A stretch of DNA of 64,000 bases from Eriocheir sinensis (GCF_024679095.1 NC_066520.1:14206709-14270708), one strand, 5' to 3'; numbered from the stretch's first letter, positions 45,430-55,966 are shown. Notes: generated by a model not told the origin, from the sequence alone. Program-made: numbers and translations.

Positions 45430-45600
45430 AGACTCACCAATCACAGCCTGCCACGTCACGGCCTACGTCATCGGCGGGTGTGCGGGTGACCAATCAGAGG
45501 ACGGGGATGGCTTGGAGGGGTCTGTGCTCTGTTCTGGCATCACTGTTCGCCGCCAAATCGGTCTGAGGGCGAGAAAAATAGGAAATAATCAATGGAGTTC
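45430..45600 (+). promoter_or_regulatory. Candidate promoter with CCAAT and CRE-like sites
   Basis: A TATA-less, CpG-containing stretch carries two CCAAT boxes (45437-45441 in ACCAATCACA, 45490-45494 in ACCAATCAGA, the preferred NF-Y context), two ACGTCA half-sites (45453 and 45465, CREB/ATF type) and an E2F-like GCCGCCAAAT (about 45549). Factors and spacing resemble housekeeping promoters. The first ATG downstream (45592) opens only 12 codons, so any transcript must be spliced or start elsewhere. Orientation is inferred from the order CCAAT then E2F-like. Confidence 0.45.
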
Positions 45601-45941
45601 CTGAGGGTTTGGAAGTGTGGTACGCCATGATTTACGTTCCATAAGAAAGAGAGAAAGAAATGTGAGGAATTATTATTTTTACTTCTTCTGTGATTCTCGT
45701 CTTCCTCCTCCTCCTCCAGGCATAGACATTCTTCACTCCTCCTCCTTCTCCTCCGTCTTTCTCTTCCTCTTCCTTCTCCTCCTCCTATACCTGAGATATT
45801 GCCCTAATTGCCATGGTACCTCCCCTTGCTAATAAGCCACAAAGAAAGAGAACGAGATAGATAGATAGATATATGGATAGATAGATACAGATAGAGTATG
45901 ATGATGAAAATAGAGAGAAAGGAGAATATTTATAAGCTGAT

Positions 45942-45946
<5 letters not shown>

Positions 45947-46006
<60 letters not shown>

Positions 46007-46107
46007 ACCACCCCACACCTTTCCTAATTAATAAAGGTTCAGAGGGACATATTCATCAAGGAAGACTCATCAGACAGGCGTGAGAAGGCTCGGCCAGGTA
46101 AGTGTAT

Positions 46108-46167
<60 letters not shown>
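45947..46167. repeat. CT array facing GA array across 107 bp
   Basis: CT (45947-46004) and GA (46112-46167) are reverse complements around a unique spacer. The spacer contains a consensus donor CCAG|GTAAGT on the plus strand at 46096/46097. Confidence 0.95.
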
Positions 46168-46173
<6 letters not shown>

Positions 46174-46288
46174 TATATTACTTTTTCGTGTTCCTTCTTA
46201 CCTGTTCAAAAAATCTGTAATGAATAAACCGTTTGTACTTTTGCTTCACACTGACTTACTACATAGTGTTAGTTTATTTATTTATTTG

Positions 46289-46308
46289 TTTGTGTTTGTG
46301 TTTGTGTT

Positions 46309-46354
<46 letters not shown>
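46289..46354. repeat. TTTGTG hexamers into GT array
   Basis: About five GTTTGT hexamers grade directly into a pure GT run (46315-46354), an example of motif-length conversion. Confidence 0.95.
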
Positions 46355-46358
<4 letters not shown>

Positions 46359-46429
46359 GGTCGGCGCTACGTCTCGTTTTCCTGTAAATTATAGCGCGGT
46401 AGACACTCTTGGCGCCTCGACGTGATGGA

Positions 46430-46725
46430 TGATACACAACCACACCTCCACCACCTCTCCCTCCACCTCTCCTTACCCTTCATCCACCTCTACCATCACC
46501 TCTCCTCTTTTCCCTTCCACCTCACAAACACGGCTTTCCCATCTCCACCTCTCCCGTCTCTCCCTCTCTACCTCTCCTTACTAACCTTTTCCTCTGTATT
46601 ATCCTTTATCCACCTCAATTACTATCCTAACAACTTTCTTATGTTCTACCTCACCTATTCCTGTTACCTAATCCCGTCCAATACCTTTCCCTTCACCACT
46701 ATTTACCTATATTGTCCTCTTTTTT
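46430..46725. other. CCACCTCT-rich sequence
   Basis: CACCTCTCC words recur often from 46442 to 46600 and thin out after that. Low complexity; no gene. Confidence 0.55.
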
Positions 46726-46728
46726 GGC

Positions 46729-46834
46729 TACTCTTTACTTTTGTCTTTTGTGGGAGCGGCGAGTGGCGGGCTTTTTTTTTTTGTACCCTTTTTGTTGCCC
46801 TTGAGCCGTGTCCTCTGATGTAAATAAAAAAAAA
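46729..46834 (+). mobile_element. Short A-tailed retroelement, copy C
   Basis: CTACTCTTTACTTTTGTC, GTGGGAGCGGCGAGTGGCGG, T-rich middle, CCCTTGAGCCGTGTCCTCTG and GATGTAAATAAAA tail. Same layout as copies at 25168 and 44197. Confidence 0.8.
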
Positions 46835-46917
46835 GCTACCTAACCCATACTTCTCACCTATGCTCACCTTTCTTCTCCACCTCGCCGAAATTCCTAACCC
46901 ACTCCACTCACCTCACA

Positions 46918-46918
<1 letters not shown>

Positions 46919-46966
<48 letters not shown>

Positions 46967-47096
46967 CACCACGCCCTCCCTTTACCCGCGGAACCTTTTG
47001 ACCCACGCCTCGCCAAACACTGAAGGCGTCGAGGCTATCCAGTCCACAAACAATACTTTCGGCGATATTTACAACAAATTTAGCATCTATTTGTTG

Positions 47097-47163
<67 letters not shown>
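46919..47163. repeat. CA array and CT array
   Basis: CA (46919-46964), 130 bp of unique sequence, then CT (47100-47163). Confidence 0.95.
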
Positions 47164-47166
<3 letters not shown>

Positions 47167-47265
47167 ATAGAACTATGCAACAAACGTACGAGCTTCAACG
47201 AGTAAAATAAAGCTTCGTGTATATAGCGAGTATCTGTCCCATCCATTCTCCAGCCTTTTGGGATT

Positions 47266-47423
47266 TACACACTTAGACGTGATAAGGCTTTCGTAGAGCT
47301 TGTGGGTACTTTCATGGGCCTAGCAATAGTGTAATAAGTCTTCTGCACATTGAACGTGAAAAAAAAAAAATCGTGAAATCCCGACTAATCTCCTTTGTGG
47401 CCTTTGAAAATATTTGTTGTGAG
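47266..47423 (+). mobile_element. Dispersed repeat, copy 2 (unclassified)
   Basis: Diverged partner of 32557-32719, with AAGGCTTTCGTAG, CTTGTGGGTA, CTTCTGCACATTGAACGTGA and TGGCCTTTGAAAATA in the same order. An A run near 47360 replaces the middle of the other copy. Confidence 0.65.
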
Positions 47424-47424
47424 T

Positions 47425-48110
47425 GCAAAAAACGAATGAGAAAACGCTCCTCTTAGTCAAAGGAACCAAATCATCTCACCTCCGTGTTTATTTTACAAGG
47501 GATGGTAAGGAAGGAGTGAGCAAAGAGGGGCGGGAGGACTGGTGTTAGAGGACAGCGTTCAACGTGAGTGGTGGAGGAGAAGTAAAGGCGAGGAGGGAGT
47601 GTGAGGAACAAGAAACCAGCGGGTGAGTGACAAATAATTAGAGAAGTATGAAGATAAGTAAATCATTATAGATAAACAGATAAACAGATAAATAAGAGAT
47701 AAATAATTGAATGTGAAATGTTGTAAACGGAAAAATAAACAAAGATCAAATGCTACAGAGAGAGAGTGAAAGTGAATACCTACGCATGATGAGTCAGAAT
47801 CCGATGATAAAAAATGTCACCAAATAAATATAACTTTAGTAAACACAAACATCAAAACTGTGAATGTGTGTAGTGTGAGTCTCTTGCAACCCCTCCCCCT
47901 CCCCCTCCCCCCCTTTCCCTCTTACCTGTCGCACACAAACCAGGTAAGAGGTAGGTTTTAAGTCTCAAGTTTAGAGGATGATAAACAGACATAACTCTCT
48001 CTCTCTCTCTCCATCACGGGAATGAGTTAATCAAGCCGCAACTCAAATCGACGCAACACAAATAGGCAAACACGGCAATTCGAAACTCACCCTCCCTCTG
48101 ACCCTTCCTT
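47425..48110. other. Unique sequence, no gene seen
   Basis: AT-rich with short GATAAATA words (47660-47705), a C-rich run near 47890 and a short CT run near 47998. No gene is supported. Confidence 0.45.
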
Positions 48111-48212
48111 TCCTCTCCTTCTAGACAACAAAATATCCTTCCTCCTTCTCCTCTTCCTCCTCCTCCTCCTGCTCCTCCTCGGCTAACCACTTCCCGCCTG
48201 CGTCTTCGGTGC

Positions 48213-48220
48213 TGACGTCA
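48213..48220. promoter_or_regulatory. Palindromic CRE site
   Basis: A perfect TGACGTCA lies in a short unique stretch, followed by CAATTAGCG and CTGTAATTAG. An isolated 8-mer can occur by chance about once per 65 kb, so support is weak. Confidence 0.25.
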
Positions 48221-48431
48221 CAATTAGCGAGCATAACTAACCTGCTTCCCCACCAACACCTGTAATTAGTGGTGGAGGTGAGGGGGGAAGGGGAAAGGGG
48301 TGGAGAGGATGGGGGAAGGGGTGGAGGGAATCTGCGGGACACTCTTGAGAGCCTCCTCCCTTCTGTTCCTCCTTTTCGTTCCCTTCCTTTACTTTCTATT
48401 CTCCTTCTTCCTCCTTCCCTGTGTGCCTGTA

Positions 48432-48437
<6 letters not shown>

Positions 48438-48514
<77 letters not shown>
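48438..48514. repeat. (GT) microsatellite, 77 bp
   Basis: Uninterrupted GT run. Confidence 0.97.
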
Positions 48515-48518
<4 letters not shown>

Positions 48519-48519
48519 C

Positions 48520-49200
48520 CACTCATTCAATTCGCTTCTATTTATTCATTGTTCTTGCAGTAAGGTCTTTCTCATCGCTGTTTTTTTTTTTTGTCAATAC
48601 TGAAAAGTTTACGTTTGTTCATGAGGTGCAACTAACATGTTCTTTTTTTTATATATATCCTTCCCAATGTCTTTTATCCCTCTTTCTTGGTGGTTGTGAG
48701 AAAATATATGATTTCTCAATATTCTCTTTTACAATTTGATTTCCCTGCAGTAACACTTTCCCGGACGAACGCTTTGCTACATTCGACGTTATTTCACGTT
48801 CAGAGTTTGTTAGTTCCATATTTTTTGGGTACCTCCTTTCATTGTCACGATCTTAAATAGCAAAGTTTAGTTCAAGATACACCAAAATATTATAAACCCA
48901 TCCGCCATTTAATATCTTTCAACCTCATTCCTTAAAAAAACTAATTCTTTAAAAACTCTATGAAATATTTACCCTCTAACCTTCTCTATATTAATTTTAT
49001 CATGTACTGAGCTAAATAAGTTTGCAGGAAGTCTATCAATCATACTTAGCTCTCTTTCCTTCTTTCACGAGCAATGCTTAAACAGATTTGTCGGACATAC
49101 TTCGATTTCCTCTCCTTAATTTAATCTGTCAGCGGATATTTATAACTCTGATTTCTTACACCGGTGCTGGAGCCTCTTTCTAACTACCTCTGCGTACTAA
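48520..49200. other. AT-rich unique sequence, no gene seen
   Basis: About 680 bp of AT-rich DNA without repeats or supported genes. Confidence 0.5.
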
Positions 49201-49259
49201 TTAATTGCTTCGTTAATAGTTATGAAGATGAATGGGACCCGGGGCATGAGAAGAATTGG

Positions 49260-49782
49260 AATGAGGAGTGGGAGGAGAGAGGAGGAAGAGAGAGAGGATG
49301 AAGAAATGGAGAGAGAGGAACAGAACCAGGTGTAAACGAGAGACAAAGGTGAACAATGAGAAAAGAGCAGGTGGATTACGAGGAGGCGAAAAGGAAAAAT
49401 ATATAAGGAAAAGGAACAAAAGAAGAAAGTGCAGAAGACATCTCGAGAAAACAGTAGTAGTAGTAGTAGTAGTAGAAGTAGTAAAGGAGAATGTGAAGTA
49501 GATCTTGTATTAAAAACTGACAAGGGTGGAGAACACATGAAAGATAAATTAGGAGAAAGTGAGATGCCGTACGGTTGCGAATAATGGATGTGGGATCGAA
49601 CCAAATATAAAAAACAACATGAACAGGTGCGAGAGAAAACGAGTGTGAAGGAGATAAGGAGAAAAGAAGTGCAGAGGCGGGTGAGAAGAACAGGCGTGGA
49701 AGGGAAAAAGAGGGAAGATAAGAGGAGGAGAAAGAATGAAGGTAAGAAGCTAGGAGAGATAAAGGACGTGGCAAGAAACAGG

Positions 49783-49864
<82 letters not shown>

Positions 49865-50110
49865 TGTGTGTGTGCGTGTGTGTGTAAGCTGAACAGACGT
49901 ACGGAAGGGAAAAACAGAGAAGGAAAGTAGTGAAAGACAGCAGAGAAACAGGAGAGGTTGAGGAGGAGGGGAAGGAGGAGGAGGAGCAGGAAGAGGAAAC
50001 AGAGAGAAACAGGAGAGGTGGAGGGGAACTGGAGGAGGAGGAGGAGGAAGAGGAAAGGTGTAAGGAATAATAACAGGAGGGTGAACAGAACAGACGCACG
50101 GAGAAAAATA
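49260..50110. repeat. Purine-rich tract with AGT, GT and GGA arrays
   Basis: Purines from 49260, AGT triplets (49452-49482), GT (49782-49885) and GGA-rich blocks (49958-50055) in which AACAGGAGAGGT is duplicated about 60 bp apart. The 333-codon minus frame is an artefact of composition. Confidence 0.85.
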
Positions 50111-50159
50111 AAAAAAGGAGAGAAATATGTAAAAAAAAATGTGAAAAATGAAAGAAAGT

Positions 50160-50856
50160 TGGAAAGTTTCGTTTAGTCGGCGCAACATCTGTGGTCATAT
50201 GCCGGAGAGAGACTGAAAAATGAGAGAAAGTAACAATGTGAGAGAAATACAGAAAAAATGAAATGAAAAGAAACTACTAACTCAACAAAGTGGTGGCCAA
50301 TGCGACTTTTAAGGGAACTGATTGTGTTCACATCATCTACGTCTGCAGGGAGGTTGTTCCAGTGGCGGATGGCTTTGCAGACTTACAATTCTTCCTGCGT
50401 TTCTGTTTAGTGTTGACAGAGGTCCCAACACACATTTCCTCATGCATATATAACCACCAAGGGCTTTCCACGCACGTTGTATATATGATTAATGTTTCTG
50501 GACCCGAAATAAATGACTTCACTCTTGTCGAGGTTAAAAGACATTCCATTTATTAGACCACTGAATAGATCGATCAAAGTCTTTTTAGATGATCTTGCAT
50601 TTGGGCGAGATGAGGGACTTCCCACCCACTTTGGCATCCTTTTCTTTTTACACCAGAGGAGACAGTGCAAGGGCGTAAAACAAACAAACAAAAAAAAAAA
50701 CAATAATGAAAAAAACAAGAAGCCCGCTATTTACTGCTCCTATCATGGGCAAACTACCATACAAAAGATTTCAGTCCCATTTCTAAGTCGTTGATGTATT
50801 AGATGAAAAAAGAATGGGTCTCAGCACCGAGCATTACGGTACTCCACTAGTGACAC
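50160..50856 (-). mobile_element. Broken non-LTR retrotransposon (jockey/CR1-like) reverse transcriptase, 3' end
   Basis: On the minus strand, from 50854 downward, a frame reads VTSGVP, a stop-bearing version of QGSVLGP, then F-IYINDLE-GLKSF: the conserved SGVPQGSVLGPLLF..YINDL block of LINE reverse transcriptases. The FADD box follows but is split by an inserted A-tailed element (50639-50741). After the insertion DAKVGG resumes, then KDFDRSIQWSNKWN, a frameshift, MSFNLDKSEVIYFGSRNINH and RGKPL, matching the usual FN..K..V..FG region. A deletion follows, and the usual LINE C-terminus (HWNNLPADVDDVNTISSLKS) ends near 50290. The likely 3' untranslated part reaches about 50160. Premature stops, frameshifts, loss of the 5' part at a GGA array and the insertion make it inactive. 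Confidence 0.88.
50639..50741 (-). mobile_element. Short A-tailed retroelement, copy D, nested in the LINE
   Basis: Reads on the minus strand GGAGCAGTAAATAGCGGGCT, a T-rich middle, GCCCTTGCACTGTCTCC and GGTGTAAAAAGAAAA, the same layout as the plus-strand copies at 25168, 44197 and 46729. It interrupts the reverse transcriptase exactly between the two Asp codons of FADD (read as F-A-H-D before and D-A-K after), with a GAT codon on both sides that could be part of a short target-site duplication. Confidence 0.85.
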
Positions 50857-50940
50857 GAGGAGGAGGAGGAGGTGGTGGTGGTGGTGGTGGTGGAGGAGAA
50901 AGAGAAAGACGTAGAGGAGAAGGAGGAGGGAGTTCTTAAT
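50857..50940. repeat. GGA and GGT arrays
   Basis: GGA then GGT then GGA triplets directly abut the truncated 5' edge of the LINE fragment. Confidence 0.93.
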
Positions 50941-50944
50941 TGGA

Positions 50945-51200
50945 TGATGGGCACCTTGAAAACCCTCTGGTGCTCTGTGTTCCTTCAGGGAGATTCCTGA
51001 GACTCCAGAGGTCCGCTACCGCCGCCACGACAGTCCTCCTCCTCTTTCTTCTCCTCCCCCTCCTCCATCATACACTCCTCCGCCAGCGTGTCCAGCAAAA
51101 CCCACAGCCATTTATTTATTTTTTCCTCAAGCGTCCAGATTTAAGAGTCATGCTTCCACTTTCTCGTTTTCTTCATTCTTCAGTCAATAATCACGCCTCG
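50945..51200. other. Unique sequence with a CCT stretch, no gene seen
   Basis: Mixed sequence with CCTCCTCTTTCTTCTCC in the middle (about 51037). No supported splice structure. Confidence 0.45.
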
Positions 51201-51204
51201 TTAG

Positions 51205-51690
51205 CTGTCTCATGAAGCTTTTACATCTCTTATCCTTCAGCCATTCTACTTTCTCTTCGTTTCCTCACTAGAGTTACACAGTCGCTCTTTATACCCTCAG
51301 TTTATTGTCCTTGTGTTATTTCATGTTTCCACTTTAGGTGTCTCATAATAGTTCCACGTCACTTCTCCTTCAGTCATTCTACTTCATATCTTCGTTTCCT
51401 CAAGTACACGATCGACCTTTATTTAATTAGTTTATTCTCCTCTCCTTCTTCAATGCTTCCACGCCTCTCTCTCTTCCTTACTAATATATTCTGTACTTTT
51501 CATTGTTTCATATTAACAAAAAAGTAAAAGAAACATTTCAGTTCAGCACTTTCCTCATTATTAACCCACGGACTCATCATTTCTTTCGTTCATACCTCAT
51601 TCATACCTTTCATTCATACCATTACACTCCAGCACTTTCCTCTTCATAACCCCACGGACTCATAATTTCTTTCTTTTATAACTCAACTTC
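51205..51690 (+). repeat. Two tandem duplications, about 131-bp and 86-bp units
   Basis: GTCTCAT...CTTCAG.CATTCTACTT...TCTTCGTTTCCTCA recurs from about 51208 and 51340. AGCACTTTCCTC and CCCACGGACTCAT recur at 51545 and 51631, spacing 86 bp. Both are diverged but collinear. Confidence 0.78.
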
Positions 51691-51768
51691 TCACCACTTC
51701 TTAACTCGCAATGACCTCTTCAGTATGTGATTCCCTGCGTCCCTCACCAGCCAAAGAGAGAAAGAAAA

Positions 51769-51985
51769 AAAGTATCCACTACATTCCAGGCAAGTCTTTT
51801 TTTTTCTTTTCCGAGGCGTGAATCATCCATTGAAGGCACGCAGGCCGCTGTCATTTCCTTCATGATTTCTGACTACACGAAGGGAAAAAAAGAAGAGAAA
51901 TATATCGCATTCCAACAAGTTTTTCTTTCACTTTTTTTTCCTTCCAGGTGTGAATCTTCCACTTGAACAGCACGCAAGGCACAAC
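51769..51985 (+). repeat. 127-bp tandem duplication
   Basis: CATTCCAGGCAAGTCTTT (51783) and CATTCCAACAAGTTTTTC (51910), each followed by a T-rich run, GTGAATC, TCCA.TTGAA and GCACGCA words. Confidence 0.8.
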
Positions 51986-51987
51986 GA

Positions 51988-52300
51988 GTTCCTCCACTCT
52001 TGCCAACCTTCAACAGACACATACACACGCACACACACACACACAAAAAAACCTCACTCATACTCACACTCACAGACATACACGTACAAGTTCTTTCACT
52101 CTTTCCAACCTTCAACAGACACGCACACGCACACACACACACACAAAAAAAAAAACCTCACTCATACGCACACACTTACAGACATACACGTACAAGTTCT
52201 TTCACTCTTTCTAACCTTCAAAAGACACACACACTCGCAAAAAAAAACCTCACTCACACTCACTCACATACAGACACACACTCTCACACACACACGAAAA
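51988..52300 (+). repeat. Tandem array, three units of 102-106 bp, each with a CA tract
   Basis: Units start at 51988, 52090 and 52196 with GTTC.T.CACTCTT, then AACCTTCAA.AGACAC, a CA tract, an A run, CCTCACTCA and ACAGACA words (GACATACACGTACAA in the first two). A microsatellite has been carried along inside a larger tandem unit. The Thr-His frames are repeat translations. Confidence 0.92.
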
Positions 52301-52309
52301 TAAAAGGTA

Positions 52310-52685
52310 AACAAAAATCCCATCTGTTACAAGCCACTCCTCAATATCACCTGTGCTTCGTCTTGTATACCTGTACCTAATTATCGTACAATCCATGCAG
52401 GTGAGACTGATTACATTTTTCCGGTGTTGATGTTAAGTTCTCGCCTTTTCTAGTTCTGCCGCTTTCACTGCCTTGTCATTCACTGCGAGCGAGTCTTCAT
52501 GTTTAAGTTTAACACACGAGTCTAACCACTGAGCCTTCACGGGTTGTTGAGGTCATTCTTTCTCTTTTTTTTATCATCATTGGTATAGCAAAATGAGGAA
52601 GTGGATTTATGGATTCTGTATAGTAGGAGCAAGAGAAAGGACAGTACAGGAGAGTAAAGCTGTATGGCGTATGTTTCTTTGAGCG
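52310..52685. other. Unique sequence, no gene seen
   Basis: Ordinary mixed sequence. No repeats, splice pairs or recognised protein. Confidence 0.45.
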
Positions 52686-52699
52686 GGTTTCATCTTTCC

Positions 52700-53040
52700 T
52701 TCTTCTAGTCTCTCCTTTCTCGCTTCTCCCCCTTTAGTTTCGTTTAGTTTCCTTTGGTTCATTTAGTTCATTAGTTTCCTCGTCCCTCCTACTGGCACTC
52801 TCTCAATCCTCCCTCTCCTCTCTCCGTCTTCTTCTACTTTACTTTTCCCCCTTTAGTTTCCTCCTCTTTCCCTCCTACTGACACTTTCCATCCTTCATCC
52901 TCTCCGGCCCTCTTCTTCATTTCTCTCCTTTCACTTTCATTCTTCGTCCATTCTACTGACACTCTCCATCCTCCTCCCTTTCTTCCACTCCGGTCCTCTT
53001 CCCCTTCTCTTCTCTTCTCTCTTCTCCTCTCCAGTCCTTC
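52700..53040 (+). repeat. Pyrimidine-rich tandem array, about 90-120 bp unit
   Basis: CCCCCTTTAGTTTC occurs near 52728 and 52848, and CTACTGACACTCTCCATCC or close variants near 52789, 52874 and 52962. Three diverged units. Confidence 0.75.
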
Positions 53041-53150
53041 CCCGCCTTGCCACTCCCCACCTGACCACACAAAAATTCTCAAGTACATTCCACTCTTATA
53101 TATCGACATGGAATTTCTCGACTCAAAGCAGTGCACGCCGACTCATCCCC

Positions 53151-53155
<5 letters not shown>

Positions 53156-53216
<61 letters not shown>
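53156..53216. repeat. (CA) microsatellite
   Basis: Uninterrupted CA run of about 30 copies. Confidence 0.97.
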
Positions 53217-53219
<3 letters not shown>

Positions 53220-53224
53220 TGCTT

Positions 53225-53730
53225 TTGGGGTGATGGGAGTAAGATGTCAAGAAGAAAGGAAGAAAACGAACCTTATTTACCTGCGTGGAAGGTATACAGA
53301 CAGGTGCAATGGGGGAGGGAGGAGAGAAGGAGGAGATAAGGAGGGAGGGAAGAAAGACGTTATTGGGGGAACTTAAGAATGAGAAGAGGAAAAGAAGGAA
53401 GAGAAGAGAAGGTTTGCCCACTTCTTTCCCTCCTCCTTCACCTACTCCTTCCCTCCCATCCCCTTCCTATTCCTTCCTCCCCCAATTCCCTCCTTCTCAC
53501 CCTCCGTCCTTCGCCTCTTCTCTGTCACTCCAATCATCGCCTTTTGCTTGTAATTACAGTTATTCCGCGTCGTAAGTTGTCGAGTCATTACAAAGTTTGT
53601 GTGTAAAAAGAGTATTACGGGCTCAAAGGCTACATCCGGGAGAGCAAGGGAGGAGAGGAGGTGCAGGAGGAGGAGGAATAGGAGGAGTGGAAAGGAAAGG
53701 AGAGTAGGATTGGAATGGTGAGAGAAGACG
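53225..53730. other. Purine then pyrimidine low-complexity sequence
   Basis: GGAGGGAGG/GAAGAG purines to about 53412, CCTTCC/TCCC pyrimidines to 53530, then a short unique stretch and GGA-rich sequence. Confidence 0.6.
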
Positions 53731-53735
53731 TGAGG

Positions 53736-53959
53736 AGGAGGAGGAGGAGGAGGAGGAGGAGGAGGAGGGAGGAGTCGCTGCTGGCCTGAAGTGGTTTTCA
53801 CACCTTTCTGCTTCAGGTAATTACATCTGGAGGGCCAAGGTGATAGCGGAGAAGGAGGAGGAGGAGAAGGAGGAGGAGGAGGAGGAGGAGGAGGAGGAGG
53901 AGGAGGGCGTGGGCGAGGATGAGAGCGCAGAGGATGAAACCGAAACTACGAATTCTCAA

Positions 53960-54018
<59 letters not shown>

Positions 54019-54025
54019 ACACACA

Positions 54026-54074
<49 letters not shown>
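53736..54074. repeat. GGA, GGA, CT and CA arrays
   Basis: GGA (53736-53768), GGA (53853-53905), CT (53966-54017) and CA (54019-54074). CT and CA abut with one junction. Confidence 0.96.
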
Positions 54075-54077
<3 letters not shown>

Positions 54078-54125
54078 CAATTATCTATTCGGAGAGAGAG
54101 AAACTGGACATCGCGCAGCCTCGCT

Positions 54126-54319
54126 CAGGTGTGCTCTCAATTATCCGTGGGGCAGGTAACTTAGGTAATTAAGCCATTGAGGTGGTTAGGGGTGAGGGAG
54201 CAGGTGAGGGAGGAAAGGGGGGGAAGGGTGAGGGGAAGGGAGGAGGAGGGTGGATCAGGTTACAGTTGGACGGTCTAAAATTATGACTTAAATTATGAGG
54301 ATCTTAATTTGTGTGTATA

Positions 54320-54353
<34 letters not shown>

Positions 54354-54441
54354 GCTTTATCTCCTCTCAAGTGAGTGACATCCCCGCAATTAAGGCAGGC
54401 AGGTATGTCCTTAATGACGGGCTGCAGGTGGGGATCAGGTG
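54126..54441. promoter_or_regulatory. Second cluster of CAGGTG/CAGGTA sites
   Basis: CAGGTG at 54126, 54201, 54425 and 54436, and CAGGTA at 54153 and 54400, with AATTA/TTAAT words beside several. The stretch is split by a CT tract (54325-54352). Same motif vocabulary as 18705-18894. Confidence 0.35.
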
Positions 54442-54449
54442 TTGCAGGG

Positions 54450-55260
54450 CCGGGATTGTTGTGGAGTCCTGTTGTGTTTGTGGTTCTATCTGTCTCTGTT
54501 AGTTTGTGCTTTCTTGTTTTGCTTTCTTACTAATGTTTCGTTTTGATTTTGTTATGTTTATCCATGTTTGTTTTTATTTGTTCAGTCTTTTCCGTATCAT
54601 TGTTTTTCTTGTGCTTGTTTTAATTTGTTATTCCTCTTTTTCTTTTTCTTTTTTCCTGGTTCCTGTTCTTGATTTTTCTTCTCGTTCTCAGGTTAGTTCC
54701 TCTTTCTCTTCTTTCTTCCTCTGGTTCTTGTCCTTATTTTTCTTTTCCGCTATTTTTTCCTTTTTCCTTCTTTTAAACTTTAGGATTTTTTTTCGTGATT
54801 TTTCTTGTTCTTCCTTTTGTTCCAACGATTGAATGGTTGAACAATTACGTTTGAAGCCTTTTCTTTTTATGCCATGTCCTGGTTTCGTCTCACTTCTTGC
54901 TATGTTTTTTATCTTATTTTCCTTTTTGTCTGCATTTCTTCTTCTCAAACATAATCTGATATCAGCTTAAAGATGGAACACTGTGCACACTATGCTTAGG
55001 AAAAAAACGCAAAAATGGATTATTCCCCTCTGAAAGGTGTCTTGATGCTCTCCTCAGTGAAACGTTCATGTCGTAGGAAGGATGAAATACAGATGACGGA
55101 GGGCTGTTTTAGGATTTACCAGTCAAAGGGATAAAGAATGAATATACTGGTTAGATTTTTTATTAGTAATTTTGACAGAATAGGGGAGAGCTGGAGTAGA
55201 AAGACTTGTGCAACGAGGCAACGGGAGTGGTTAAGGCGTGCAGTTTGCTAGTTCAGGAGG
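54450..55260. other. T-rich unique sequence, no gene seen
   Basis: T-rich low complexity to 54830, then ordinary AT-rich sequence. A GAGTGGTTAAGGCGTGCAG word at about 55226 resembles a tRNA-Ser D arm and may be a SINE head fragment, but no B box follows. Confidence 0.45.
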
Positions 55261-55319
55261 GCAGTTAGCATGGAAATAACGAAAGAAAATAAAGAAAAAA
55301 ACAATATTGCTCAGTACTC

Positions 55320-55740
55320 TTCCATTCATTCCTTCTCTTTTGTTTTCCTTTCACCCTCCCCCCCCCTCCCTACTCTCTGCTCTACCCTCTGCTGTCTCTT
55401 ATGTTGCCACGATAGAGGAGAGAAAGGACAACAACACTGCTTAAGACATTTCCATCTGTTCCTTCTCTCTTGCTGTCTTTCATTTCCTTTAGACCCCTTC
55501 CTCCCTCCCTACTCTTTGCTCTACCCTCTTCTGTCTCTTATGTTGTCACGATAGAGGATAGAAAGGAAAACAACATGAACTGCTTAACTAACCTAACCTA
55601 ACCTAACCTAACCTTAATAATTTTCCATCTCTTCCTTCCATTTTGCTGTCTTTCATATCCTTTACACCCCTTCCCCCCTTCTCACTGCTCTACCTCCTCT
55701 TCTGTCTCTCCCTTTGCCCTCTAACTTCTCTCCTCTCTCC
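55320..55740 (+). repeat. Diverged tandem array, three units, containing telomere-like insert
   Basis: Each unit has TTCCTTC, CTGCTCTACC or TGCTCTACC, CTGTCTC and CACGATAGAGGA (first two units). Units start near 55320, 55450 and 55620. The second and third are separated by a CTAAC run that the first and second lack. Confidence 0.82.
55588..55614 (-). repeat. Interstitial telomere-type repeat, about five TTAGG units
   Basis: 27 bp of CTAAC/AACCT on the plus strand equals (TTAGG)n on the minus strand, the arthropod telomere sequence. It is perfect and flanked by CTTAA and CTTAATAA. Confidence 0.85.
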
Positions 55741-55897
55741 TCCTCCTCCTCCTCCTCCTCCTCCTCCTCCTCCTCCTCGCTCCGTCGGTATGAAAACCCC
55801 ATATTACATTTCATCACATAATTGCCGGCGCCAAGTATTTACAAACAGGTTCTCGGTGCGATTATTGCCATTAGGTTTTTAGCGTCCTCCTGCACAC

Positions 55898-55966
<69 letters not shown>

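Noticed and set aside
49197..50198. 333-codon minus-strand frame starting in the LINE 3' region
   Set aside because: Beyond the first residues it is Ser/Phe/Leu and Thr-His from purine and GT tracts; it is not part of the reverse transcriptase.
55222..55262. GAGTGGTTAAGGCGTGCAG, resembling a tRNA-Ser D arm
   Set aside because: No T arm or B box downstream, so neither a tRNA gene nor a SINE could be supported.
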